Origin: GWA1-39-11 sp964360265
Lineage (GTDB): Bacteria; Patescibacteriota; Microgenomatia; Levybacterales; GWA1-39-11
DNA length: 55,012 nucleotides
Reading direction: 5' to 3'
NCBI GenBank assembly: GCA_964360265.1
Contig: CAYHUY010000003.1
Location: 1-55,012, forward strand
In this document: piece after piece, positions 47,725 through 55,012 of the stretch
Layout of the letters: each line of letters begins with the position of its first letter
Numbering within the stretch: position 1 is the first letter of the stretch
Program-made: the position numbers and the translations under genes
The notes under the pieces: model-generated
Databases searched by the model: none
What the model saw: the letters and a program-made list of their open reading frames with translations, nothing else
Told to the model about the DNA's origin: nothing

Positions 47725-49101
47725 CTATTTTTTGATATCTTTTAGGCCACCAATAAATAAGAATTTATCCTCGGAGATTGAATCATGTTTACCCGAAATT
47801 ATTGCGGCTACATCCTCAATAGTTGTTTTAGTGGGGACATAAATACCCGGTCTTGCGGTTTGATTTTGAGCAGCAAAAAAACTTTGTGTCATAAAATTCT
47901 TAAGTTTATTTGCCCTTTGATACATTATGGAATCCTGAGGTGATAGTTCGGAAATCCCGACGAGCGAGACTATTCTTTCAAGTTCAAGCCCTTGTTTCAG
48001 CAAGCCCTGGGCGCGTAGTGCGGTTTGATAATGAAGCTCGCCCACTATATCAGGACTAAGGTAGGAAGACGTAGTAGATAGAAGGTCTATTGCCGGAAGC
48101 CTCCCTTCCTGGTATACGTCACGCGAAAGAACGACTATTGAGTCAAGATAAGGAAACACCGCTTGTACGCCTTGCTCAAGAATATCGTCATTTGGGACGT
48201 AAACCGTCTCAATTGCTGAGATTGTCCCATTTGTATCAGGCGTAAGCCTTTCATGGAGAGATGCCATTTCAGACGTTAACGTAGCTTGATATCCATCCTC
48301 TGAAGGGATTGTTTTCATAAGTATTGATAACTCGTTTCCTGCTTGAGCAAACCTGAAAATATTATCTATAAACATTAATACATCGCGTTTTTGCTCCCTG
48401 AAGTATTCAGCTACCGTAACCGCGGAGTATGCGGTTCTGAAACGAACAGCCGGATTCTCACCCATCGGACCAAAAATAAGACTAACAAAGGGGAGTACCT
48501 TACTTTGGAATAAAGTTTCATGAAGTTCTTGACCCTCTCTTATTCGCTCTCCAATTCCTGCAAAGACTGCCGCACTTTTATCTCTATTTAAGACTACAAC
48601 ATTATGAATTATTTCGGTTAATAAAAGAGTCTTTCCAACTCCCGCACCTCCAAAAAGACCAATTTTTCCGCCGCGCCCAAGTGGCGAAAAAAGGTCAATT
48701 GCTTTTATTCCTGTTTCAATAAGCGTTTCCGCGGTCGTGAGGCTTGCATAAGGTGGTGCATCTTGAAAAATAGGTCTTTTTGTTGAAGTGGGAAGTGCTC
48801 CTAAACCATCAATCGGCTCACCAAAAATATCTATAACTCTCCCTAAAAGTTTATCTGACAGCCCGATTAAAATCGGACTACCCGTATTTATTAACATGCC
48901 TCCCCGGAATAGCGTATTTGTTGAAGAAAAGGCGAGACAATACAATCTTTTATCGCGTGACGATTGAACTACCTCCATTCTTATTTTTGGATCATCGCGA
49001 AGTTGCAATATATCATGAATTTTTGGCTGAGTTGAGGCGTCCGGAAATTCCACCTCAACAACTTGGCCCTGAATGGAGATAATTTTCCCTAGGTGTTCCA
49101 T
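47725..49101 (-). CDS. atpD: F1 ATPase beta subunit
   Basis: 458 aa catalytic subunit. Walker A GGAGVGKT (151-158), catalytic Glu185 in AGIGERIREG, and FIDNIFRFAQAGNELS with Walker B are intact, so it should hydrolyse ATP. Differences from ordinary beta are visible: the DELSEED lever reads ISELSPQD, and the usual DLTDPAPATTFAHLDA stretch is DILEQGVQAVFPYLDS. It overlaps the gamma gene by 13 bp. Confidence 0.95.
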   Translation of the reverse strand: MEHLGKIISIQGQVVEVEFPDASTQPKIHDILQLRDDPKIRMEVVQSSRDKRLYCLAFSSTNTLFRGGMLINTGSPILIGLSDKLLGRVIDIFGEPIDGLGALPTSTKRPIFQDAPPYASLTTAETLIETGIKAIDLFSPLGRGGKIGLFGGAGVGKTLLLTEIIHNVVVLNRDKSAAVFAGIGERIREGQELHETLFQSKVLPFVSLIFGPMGENPAVRFRTAYSAVTVAEYFREQKRDVLMFIDNIFRFAQAGNELSILMKTIPSEDGYQATLTSEMASLHERLTPDTNGTISAIETVYVPNDDILEQGVQAVFPYLDSIVVLSRDVYQEGRLPAIDLLSTTSSYLSPDIVGELHYQTALRAQGLLKQGLELERIVSLVGISELSPQDSIMYQRANKLKNFMTQSFFAAQNQTARPGIYVPTKTTIEDVAAIISGKHDSISEDKFLFIGGLKDIKK

Positions 49102-49964
49102 AGAGACATAGATGAGAGGGTCTGTAATTGTTTCCTGTTTGCATCTTCGTGTTTAAGTCGGGCCTTCTCAATAATTGTTTTTTTAAGTTCTAAATCAATA
49201 TTATCAATGGTAGAATTGAGTCCTACAACCCGGGACGAAAGCTTTGCGAGCTGGAATTCTCTGACTGCCTGCTCAAAAATAGAAGCGAAAATCTCTTTTT
49301 CAAAGAAAGCAAGAATTTTATTTACGTCTGGTTCAAGAAAGTACTTAGTGTCAACTTTCTCCTGTTGCGCATTTGAGGGTTCAGGATTCCCCGATATGTC
49401 AAGCATTGTTTCCTTTTGACGTAAAATACTTTCAACCGCGCCATAAAAGACAACAACTCGTTCAAACTGAATCATATAGAGAGCAATTTTTTGAAGCTGC
49501 TCTTCATCAACCTTACTGTCGGGAAAGTCAAAGTAGGCAACTGGTTTGGTAATTCCATTATCCCTTGCAAGTTTGAGCCCCACTTTTCCAACGATTAAAA
49601 CATTATCCGCAAATTCGCCGACATATCTTGTGAAAAGATCAAAAGTGCGCCTCACAATATTTCCGTATAACCCAGTATTAGCAGATAGGTATACAAAAAG
49701 GGTTTTTCCGTTTTTTGACAGAAAGCTCATTTTTTTTAGGTCGGCAACCTTTTTTTGTTTCATAATAATGGCAATATCGCGTTTGCTTGACGACTTTATA
49801 TCTTGAAAAATGTCATTAATTTCGGAAGCAAATTGACGGCTTCTTAGAACAGCATCCTGAGTCCTTGTAATTCTTACGGCAGCAATTTCCTCAAATGCCT
49901 CAACTATCCCCTTGATGTTTGAAAGCGATATGATTTCAGACCCTACAGATTTTTTAGTTGCCAT
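49089..49964 (-). CDS. atpG: F1 ATPase gamma subunit
   Basis: 291 aa central rotor shaft. N-terminal helix (NIKGIVEAFEEIAAVRITRTQDAV) and C-terminal helix (RVVGLNSTIDNIDLELKKTIIEKAR) form the coiled coil; the Rossmann part has ANTGLYGNIVRRTF in place of DRGLCGGLN. Identity to typical gamma is low but the layout is clear. Five bases separate it from the alpha gene. Confidence 0.88.
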   Translation of the reverse strand: MATKKSVGSEIISLSNIKGIVEAFEEIAAVRITRTQDAVLRSRQFASEINDIFQDIKSSSKRDIAIIMKQKKVADLKKMSFLSKNGKTLFVYLSANTGLYGNIVRRTFDLFTRYVGEFADNVLIVGKVGLKLARDNGITKPVAYFDFPDSKVDEEQLQKIALYMIQFERVVVFYGAVESILRQKETMLDISGNPEPSNAQQEKVDTKYFLEPDVNKILAFFEKEIFASIFEQAVREFQLAKLSSRVVGLNSTIDNIDLELKKTIIEKARLKHEDANRKQLQTLSSMSLWNT

Positions 49965-49969
49965 AGCTT

Positions 49970-51448
49970 TTAACTTATTGCTGTGCTTTTACCAGGATTA
50001 TTCTTGGGTTGAATTTTCCTTATTTTTCCAAGCAGCTCATTTATGTGAGAAGAGGTTGCAATTATATTGTCAACACTTGCGTGAAAACTCTTGTCCGTCT
50101 CGTATAGCAAAGTTAATTTTTCCATGTCTTCTTTTATTTTTTCAAAACTATCATCTTTCCAATAATCCCCCCAGATCATACTAAAAAGAAAGACTTGTAT
50201 ATTCTCCGCCGCTATAGTGCTTGGGGCTTGTTGAAAGAATCGAGTGATCCTGTCTCCTGTCTTAATGATTGTTTTTATCCCCTCATTTACTTCTTCTCCA
50301 AAGTGAATATAGCGCTGACTTTTGTTGTATAGAGTAAGAAAGGCCCTTAGTTCCCGCGCGATGCTTCTTTTGAGAGTAGACTGAGTTTGCTGGCCAACCC
50401 TTGTTACTGAAAGAAAGGGGTTTATAGCGGGGCGTCTGCCTTGGGAGAAAAGATCTGAGTCAAAATAAAGATGGCCATCTGTCATTGACATGAGGTTTGT
50501 CTGAATATATCCTGATAAATCTCCCTGTGCTGTCTCAGCAATGGGTAGCACCGTAATTGAGCTCTCGCCTGACCCTATTGCAAAATTGCCTGCCCTCTCC
50601 AGAAGCCGTGCGTGTATATAAAAAATATCGGCAGGGTAGGAATTTCTACCCGGAAAGCGACGGCCAAGTAGCGCGAGTTCTCGATAGAATTTTGCGTGCG
50701 TTGATAAATCGTCAATTACCAGCAAGGTATCAATGCCGTGATCACGAAAATACTCAGCAATTGTCATAGCAGAGTAGGGCGTCATAAAGATTGTGCCCAC
50801 GGGATCGCGCGATGTAGTCGTAACAATTATTATCTTATCAAGTACCTTATTTTTGGCAAATAATTCCTCGATTCTCTTAATGTCGATCTTGCGCTTGCCA
50901 ACCATTGCATAAATGCAAATGTTTCCTTTTTTGGCTTGAGAAAGAATAGCCTGGAGCAGAAAATTAGTCTTGCCGGTTTTGCGGTCTCCAATCAAGAGTT
51001 CGCGTTGTCCGTGTCCTAGCGGAATAAGAAGGTCAACAATTGAAACACCGGTGGCAAAATGCCTTTTGATAGTTTTTCTTGAAACGATGCCCTGTGGAGC
51101 AATCTGGATTTGACGCACTTCTTTTGGTTTTTTTTGACGGCGCGTGGGGTCAAATGAGTTCCCAAATGGATCAACAATCCCGCCTAAAAGTTCCGCGCCT
51201 ACTGGAATCTCAAAATATTTACCCGTTCTTGTAATTTGTAACCCAACACGAACTGGCGAATTTGTGAAAGTGAGTATCTCAACATGATTTTCAGATAAAG
51301 ATAATACTTGTCCCACTTCACCCGACTCAAATATCATGAGTTCTTCAGGCATGGCTCCGGGTAAACCGTTGGCGTAAACTATTGGGCCAACAACTTGCTC
51401 AACATAACCAATCTCTTTTGTTTGCTTAAGATATTGATCGAAATTCAT
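49970..51448 (-). CDS. atpA: F1 ATPase alpha subunit
   Basis: 492 aa non-catalytic subunit. P-loop GDRKTGKT (154-161), SRDPVGTIFMTPYSAMTIAEYF, LLGRRFPGRNSYPADIFYIHARLLERAG, and the arginine finger in SVTRVGQQTQ are present. The N-terminus is short compared with the usual 500-510 aa alpha. It overlaps the delta gene by four bases (ATGA). Confidence 0.95.
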   Translation of the reverse strand: MNFDQYLKQTKEIGYVEQVVGPIVYANGLPGAMPEELMIFESGEVGQVLSLSENHVEILTFTNSPVRVGLQITRTGKYFEIPVGAELLGGIVDPFGNSFDPTRRQKKPKEVRQIQIAPQGIVSRKTIKRHFATGVSIVDLLIPLGHGQRELLIGDRKTGKTNFLLQAILSQAKKGNICIYAMVGKRKIDIKRIEELFAKNKVLDKIIIVTTTSRDPVGTIFMTPYSAMTIAEYFRDHGIDTLLVIDDLSTHAKFYRELALLGRRFPGRNSYPADIFYIHARLLERAGNFAIGSGESSITVLPIAETAQGDLSGYIQTNLMSMTDGHLYFDSDLFSQGRRPAINPFLSVTRVGQQTQSTLKRSIARELRAFLTLYNKSQRYIHFGEEVNEGIKTIIKTGDRITRFFQQAPSTIAAENIQVFLFSMIWGDYWKDDSFEKIKEDMEKLTLLYETDKSFHASVDNIIATSSHINELLGKIRKIQPKNNPGKSTAIS

Positions 51449-51927
51449 ATTGATTTAAATATTTCTTCGCGCTTTGTCTTAAATACCTCCTCAAGCTTTG
51501 TTTTGAGACTATAGTCACGATACAGGCCATTAAAAACTATAATTGCCCCTCCAAGAATGCTTGGCTCGACATTTATTTCAATGATTATATTTTCCGCAAG
51601 AAGCTGCCGGGCAAAGGCTGATATTTTATCGATTGTTGACTGCTGCGCTTCAAAGGCAAGAGTCAGAGTTATAGCTTGTAAGCCCTCGGCTTTATTTTTA
51701 ATTTCGGCAAGATTCTTTGCGATTTTTTCTCTTAGGGCCTCATCGAGAGGTTTACCCTGAAGAAGGCCCAGAATATAGGCTCTAAGCTGCGGCGAAACTT
51801 TTGTATCAAGTATTTTTTCAAGATCGGCTTGCTGCCGAAAAAGTACGTCGAGAACAAGCGAAATTTCCAAATATAATTGTTTTCTTTCTTCCAGGGTTTT
51901 TATTGACGAAAGCGAATAGCCATTCAT
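51445..51927 (-). CDS. atpH: F1 ATPase delta subunit
   Basis: 160 aa peripheral-stalk subunit. The C-terminal signature EPSILGGAIIVFNGLYRDYSLKTKLEEVF matches VDPSLIGG of delta. The N-terminal helices are diverged and shorter than usual (about 175-180 aa). Four-base overlaps at both ends place it firmly in the operon. Confidence 0.85.
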   Translation of the reverse strand: MNGYSLSSIKTLEERKQLYLEISLVLDVLFRQQADLEKILDTKVSPQLRAYILGLLQGKPLDEALREKIAKNLAEIKNKAEGLQAITLTLAFEAQQSTIDKISAFARQLLAENIIIEINVEPSILGGAIIVFNGLYRDYSLKTKLEEVFKTKREEIFKSI

Positions 51928-52685
51928 TTTGATTCCCCGCCTGCAACGCTTTGCCAGCCCGCAGAGCTACGCTCAGCATTGCTGGCGGGCGTAGCATTGC
52001 GGGCAGGTTGATTTTCAACAGCTTCTTTCAGCGCCTCCAGGATAAGGTCTTCGTGTTTATCAAGATCAATAGACTTTCCTATCGCAAGTTGAACAGCATT
52101 TTCAGTTATTTTATAAATATTATCTTGAATTTTTTGAATTTCCTGTTTTTTGTAATCTTCAACTTCGTTCGACGTATCAGCGTACAACTTATCAATTTTC
52201 TCCCCGACAATTTTTTGGGATTCAAGAGTCTCTCTTCTTAAAATATTTTTAAAGTCTTTTATTTCCAAAGTTGCTTGTACTTCTATATCTTTTGATATAC
52301 TCTTAAACATATTGATATACTCTTTGAGCAGTTCGTCAAATGCACGGCTGTATTCTATCCTTAATCCTTCAGAAGTTTTTTGAAGTTCTTCTTTTTGAAT
52401 GCTTTGAAGAGTATTGGATATTTCAGAGGATACATCCGATGCCTGTTCTTGAAAAAGTTTAGTTTCAGCAACTGCCTGTCGGGCCTGAACACTCGCGGCC
52501 ATTATTATTTCATGAGCCTTTTGTCTCGCCTGATTGAGCATAGTTTCACTAGATCTAAGTGCATCTTTATTATGCAAACTAATTCTTTTAAGAGCATTTA
52601 AGTAATAGCCTGCCAACAATATGACAGTTCCCGAGAGAACCAGGATGGAAAAAATAAGAGCGTAAAGTAGTAATGATTCAGTCAT
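51924..52685 (-). CDS. atpF: F-type ATPase b-like peripheral stalk subunit
   Basis: 253 aa. One N-terminal membrane helix (about 5-28), then a long coiled coil (about 35-225) with QARQKAHEIIMAASVQARQAV. This is the b-subunit layout but much longer than the usual 155-170, so the stalk may be longer or fused with another b/delta-like part. The last 24 or so residues (QPARNATPASNAERSS..) are encoded by nested palindromic repeats and are probably not functional. Four-base overlaps lie on both sides. Confidence 0.85.
   Translation of the reverse strand: MTESLLLYALIFSILVLSGTVILLAGYYLNALKRISLHNKDALRSSETMLNQARQKAHEIIMAASVQARQAVAETKLFQEQASDVSSEISNTLQSIQKEELQKTSEGLRIEYSRAFDELLKEYINMFKSISKDIEVQATLEIKDFKNILRRETLESQKIVGEKIDKLYADTSNEVEDYKKQEIQKIQDNIYKITENAVQLAIGKSIDLDKHEDLILEALKEAVENQPARNATPASNAERSSAGWQSVAGGESK
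51935..52007. repeat. Nested palindromic repeats at the 3' end of atpF
   Basis: Outer arms CCCCGCCTGCAACG / GCATTGCGGGCAGG enclose further CCAGCCCGC / GCTGGCGGGC arms. The element extends the b subunit reading frame. Confidence 0.8.
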
Positions 52686-53509
52686 AATGCTAATATCAAA
52701 TAGCCAATAGCAAGGCCTGCAAGCACTATTCCAATTGTTAGAACAACATTCATCAGAACACTGACCTGAATAAAAACTCCCGCCAATGGATTTCTGCCCA
52801 AGGCTTCAATACCAGTTTTTACAATTCTTCCAAAATGAATAAATCCTAATATGAATGAGGTAACTACAACAAATGCCGCAAGTATATATCTGAAAGTGGT
52901 GAGTGGGGTAAGGAACGGTGAGCTAATTACATTTTTAAGGTTTTCAACAAGATTGGTTCTGGTTGCGATAAATGTGGCATTGAAGTGGGGGTTAATATAG
53001 ACTAATATTTTTCCAACAGATTTAGAATCGCTTGCGCTATAATCTTCAAGCGATGTTCCTAAGACAAAGCCATTTGCCGTAGATTTAGCTGCAACACCCC
53101 TGATCTCACTTGAGGTTAAAAAGTCGTTCTTTTTGATTACGCCATTTATTGTTGATACACGCACATATGCCTTCCCGCTTATTAAAACCGGATAGGTATT
53201 TTGTAGATTTGCATCACCGTTCTCCAGGAATAATGCCGGTGTGCTTGTTATAACGCCATAAGTTGATGGTTGGTAAGCATAAGTAGCAAGCTTATATCCT
53301 TGGTCGGTTGATGCTATGACGTCTCCGTCGAGGACGTTCTTGTCAATAATTGGAATAGAAATTGCAATACCTGTTCCAGTCAAAGCGTTTGGTTCCTGGG
53401 CTGCAGCAGGAAGCACTAAGCAAAAAACGAGTATTGTTCCCAAAAAAAATTTTCCAATCGAATTCACAGCAAAAGAGCTTCGAATGGATTCAAAGTCAAG
53501 GTTTATCAT
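52682..53509 (-). CDS. c-subunit-like protein with large extracytoplasmic domain
   Basis: 275 aa. Signal peptide (about 20-38, ending AAAQ). A domain at about 84-173 matches a domain of the 1503-aa stalk protein: GVITSTP / GIVSSSP, SGKAYVRVS / SGRVHLKVS, DFLTSSEIRGVAAKST / DPITSSSIPGVGMKAT, GKILVYIN / GKIIVYID. Then helix 1 (206-227), loop RIVKTGIEALGRNPLAG and helix 2 (245-275). The loop and the position before b fit subunit c, and the topology agrees. Neither helix holds Asp or Glu, so standard ion binding is impossible. Asn254 is near the usual carboxylate position. Subunit a is not present. Confidence 0.72.
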   Translation of the reverse strand: MINLDFESIRSSFAVNSIGKFFLGTILVFCLVLPAAAQEPNALTGTGIAISIPIIDKNVLDGDVIASTDQGYKLATYAYQPSTYGVITSTPALFLENGDANLQNTYPVLISGKAYVRVSTINGVIKKNDFLTSSEIRGVAAKSTANGFVLGTSLEDYSASDSKSVGKILVYINPHFNATFIATRTNLVENLKNVISSPFLTPLTTFRYILAAFVVVTSFILGFIHFGRIVKTGIEALGRNPLAGVFIQVSVLMNVVLTIGIVLAGLAIGYLILAL

Positions 53510-53556
53510 AGGACAGTTCTCTGGTCATCTTAAGGTTAATTTTCACGATTAATTAA

Positions 53557-53586
53557 ATCATACTTGTACAGAGTTGGACATGTCAA
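53557..53586 (-). promoter_or_regulatory. Promoter of the ATPase operon
   Basis: TTGACA (53581-53586), 18-bp spacer, TATGAT (53557-53562) on the minus strand, about 40 nt of leader before the ATG at 53509. Ten-base direct repeats AGTTGGACAT at 53572-53581 and 53628-53637 overlap and flank it. Confidence 0.6.
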
Positions 53587-53696
53587 TAGATTAAAGCATG
53601 GACAAAGTTACCCAAAATGAGGACAAAAGTTGGACATTAGTCCCTTGACATTTTTCACAGAGTGTGTCTTACTCTTATTATAGCGATTTTGATTGA

Positions 53697-53713
53697 CCCC
53701 GATTTAATCGGGG
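53697..53713. repeat. Palindrome before the HTH-stalk gene
   Basis: CCCCGATTTAATCGGGG, the same core as at 14648-14664, about 20 bp before the start codon. It may be a repeat, an operator or a leader hairpin. Confidence 0.5.
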
Positions 53714-53733
53714 TTGAACAAATTTAATGCCCA

Positions 53734-55012
53734 ATGCAAGATAAACTCCTGACAATTCAGGAGGCAGGAAAACTTTTAGGGGTCTCCACCAAGACTCTTA
53801 GGCGTTGGGAGGCTCGCGGAATTCTAACTCCTCAAAGAACAGCCGGAAATCAACGAAGGTATATTAAGTCTCAAATAGAGAATTTCAAACTCCAACAAAA
53901 GTTTGGTATTAATACAGAGTTTAATCCTACGCCCTCAGGGCAAATTTTTCAGGGTGAATCACCAACCGCCCTAGGCGCTCAGCATAAGCTGGCCCGCATA
54001 AGTTGGGGAGTTCGCGGAATAAAGAAGGGAATATTTATCCTGTCCGTGAGTTCTTTGGGAGTATTGGTGGGAATAGCAGGCGTGTTTGCCTTAGGTAAGG
54101 CAACGGATTTATTTGATAATAACAAGCTTGCAGGCCTGTACCCACGCGCCCTTCCAACTCTCAATGAAAGCTATAAACAGGTGTTGGCAGCAGGAACAGA
54201 AGGCTTGAATCCAACGCTCCTCGTTAACATTCCAAGTAACTTTTTTGAGGGTATTGAGGCTCAAAGGGTGGCAACCTTATCAGGTGGAATTATAACGGAG
54301 GGTGCTGATATAGACGCAGCGGAGGGATCAGTGTTTGCCTCAAATCTTCTTTATGGAGTAGCCTCAGGGTCTGGCATATTGATTGGCATAGGGCAGACTC
54401 CAACTATATCGAACAATGGTGTACTAACACTAAATAATACAATCGGAGAATTGACACTTAAAGGTTCGGGCGCAACAAGCATCTCTACGTCTGATAAAAC
54501 CATCACCATTTCCTCAACAACAAATGATGGTGATATTACGGGAGTGACGGCTGGGACAGGGCTTTCAGGCGGCGGAACCTCCGGTAGTGTCACTCTTACA
54601 AACGCTGGAGTAACAAGTCTCACCGGAACTTCGAATCAAGTAAATATTTCTGCTTCAACAGGCAGCATTACTTTATCACTCCCTCAAAGCATAGGTACAG
54701 GTTCATCCCCGACTTTTTCAGGCCTAACATTATCGTCATTCACATCAAACGGTGGCCCACTATATACAAACGCATCAGGGACACTTGCCCAAGTAACTGC
54801 AGGAACAAGTTCGCAGTGTCTTTTGGGTGGCACCACCCCCTCTTTTGGTTCCTGCGGCGCAGGTGAAACCTCTGATACTTTCTGGAATCAATCATCGGGA
54901 GCATTGTTTGCCAATAATTCTACAGTTGATCTCTTGATTGGAGCACAGGCTTCATCATCTGCCGAGTTTGCAATTACCGGCATAAATGATGGCACACCTA
55001 CGGCATCTATCT
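53734..55012 (+). CDS. HTH-membrane-stalk surface protein (partial, runs off the window)
   Basis: At least 426 residues, no stop before the window end. Residues about 5-45 form a MerR/HTH_17 winged helix (LLTIQEAGKLLGVSTKTLRRW..GILTPQRTAGNQRRY). One helix at about 98-122 (GIFILSVSSLGVLVGIAGVF) is followed by beta-rich stalk repeats (GTGLSGGGTSGSVTLTN). NNSTVDLLIGAQASSSAEFA near 400 matches NNSTMDLLIGSRATASAEFA of the 1503-aa protein. It is divergent from the ATPase operon. TTGACA at 53645-53650 is the likely -35, but the -10 is unclear. It would be inside-bound to DNA and outside-exposed. Confidence 0.8.
   Translation, partial: MQDKLLTIQEAGKLLGVSTKTLRRWEARGILTPQRTAGNQRRYIKSQIENFKLQQKFGINTEFNPTPSGQIFQGESPTALGAQHKLARISWGVRGIKKGIFILSVSSLGVLVGIAGVFALGKATDLFDNNKLAGLYPRALPTLNESYKQVLAAGTEGLNPTLLVNIPSNFFEGIEAQRVATLSGGIITEGADIDAAEGSVFASNLLYGVASGSGILIGIGQTPTISNNGVLTLNNTIGELTLKGSGATSISTSDKTITISSTTNDGDITGVTAGTGLSGGGTSGSVTLTNAGVTSLTGTSNQVNISASTGSITLSLPQSIGTGSSPTFSGLTLSSFTSNGGPLYTNASGTLAQVTAGTSSQCLLGGTTPSFGSCGAGETSDTFWNQSSGALFANNSTVDLLIGAQASSSAEFAITGINDGTPTASI

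Noticed and set aside
52682..53509. Ordinary ATP synthase subunit c
   Set aside because: The loop and position fit, but the glycine-rich first helix and the essential acidic residue are absent, and a 200-residue outer domain is present.
1..55012. CRISPR array
   Set aside because: No series of equal repeats with unique spacers exists; the tandem repeats found have a 7-bp unit without spacers.

Overview
The window looks like a chromosomal piece from a Candidate Phyla Radiation (Patescibacteria) bacterium, most likely of the Microgenomates type. The grounds are AT-rich, tightly packed genes, a ComEC split into two genes, cell-surface stalk proteins of the kind seen in that group, and short GC palindromes encoding SLPAGRQ-like peptides inside genes. 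At least a dozen genes also have a TATAAT-like box only 4-9 nt before the start codon, which implies leaderless mRNAs. The assignment is inference from sequence character; no 16S rRNA gene is present.

Layout. 0-6 kb: phosphoglycerate mutase with an M50 protease, an RmlC-like epimerase, ribosomal protein S1, RadA and a PIN-TRAM protein. 6-6.5 kb: a probable small RNA and a tiny gene. 6.7-11.1 kb: a giant membrane protein and a GT2 glycosyltransferase. 11.2-14.4 kb: a GC-rich cassette with an SPFH (prohibitin-like) gene and four unknown genes, all with good Shine-Dalgarno sites, bounded by inverted repeats; it looks foreign. 14.6-29 kb: envelope genes (sortase-motif protein, Rho, LysM-M23 peptidase, O-antigen ligase-like protein, prepilin, a 1503-residue surface protein with a DNA-binding-like N-terminus, and DUF916/WxL-like proteins). 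29-36 kb: LeuS, a sigma-region-4-like protein and the DNA-uptake set comEA / comEC / metallo-hydrolase. 36-46 kb: a two-component system, a PEGA protein, MreB, a WecG/TagA transferase, a small HTH protein, a PyrF-PyrE fusion and UppP. 46-47.4 kb: a possible ncRNA, two tRNA-Thr genes and a broken thioredoxin-family gene. 47.4-53.5 kb: an F1-type ATPase operon. 53.7 kb to the end: an incomplete gene for an HTH-membrane-stalk protein.

The most interesting part is the ATPase operon. Its order is c-like, b, delta, alpha, gamma, beta, epsilon. No subunit a gene is present, and the gene in the c position encodes a signal peptide, a roughly 90-residue extracytoplasmic domain and a two-helix hairpin with a c-like polar loop (IEALGRNP) but no acidic residue in either helix. 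The same extracytoplasmic domain occurs in the 1503-residue surface protein, and the divergent neighbour of the operon is another surface-stalk protein with a DNA-binding N-terminus. This could be an F1 motor coupled to something other than ion flow, though that remains a hypothesis.

Two kinds of dispersed repeat run through the window: GC palindromes and tandem repeats with an exact 7-bp period. Both lie inside coding frames as well as between genes, and both appear to supply promoter elements.
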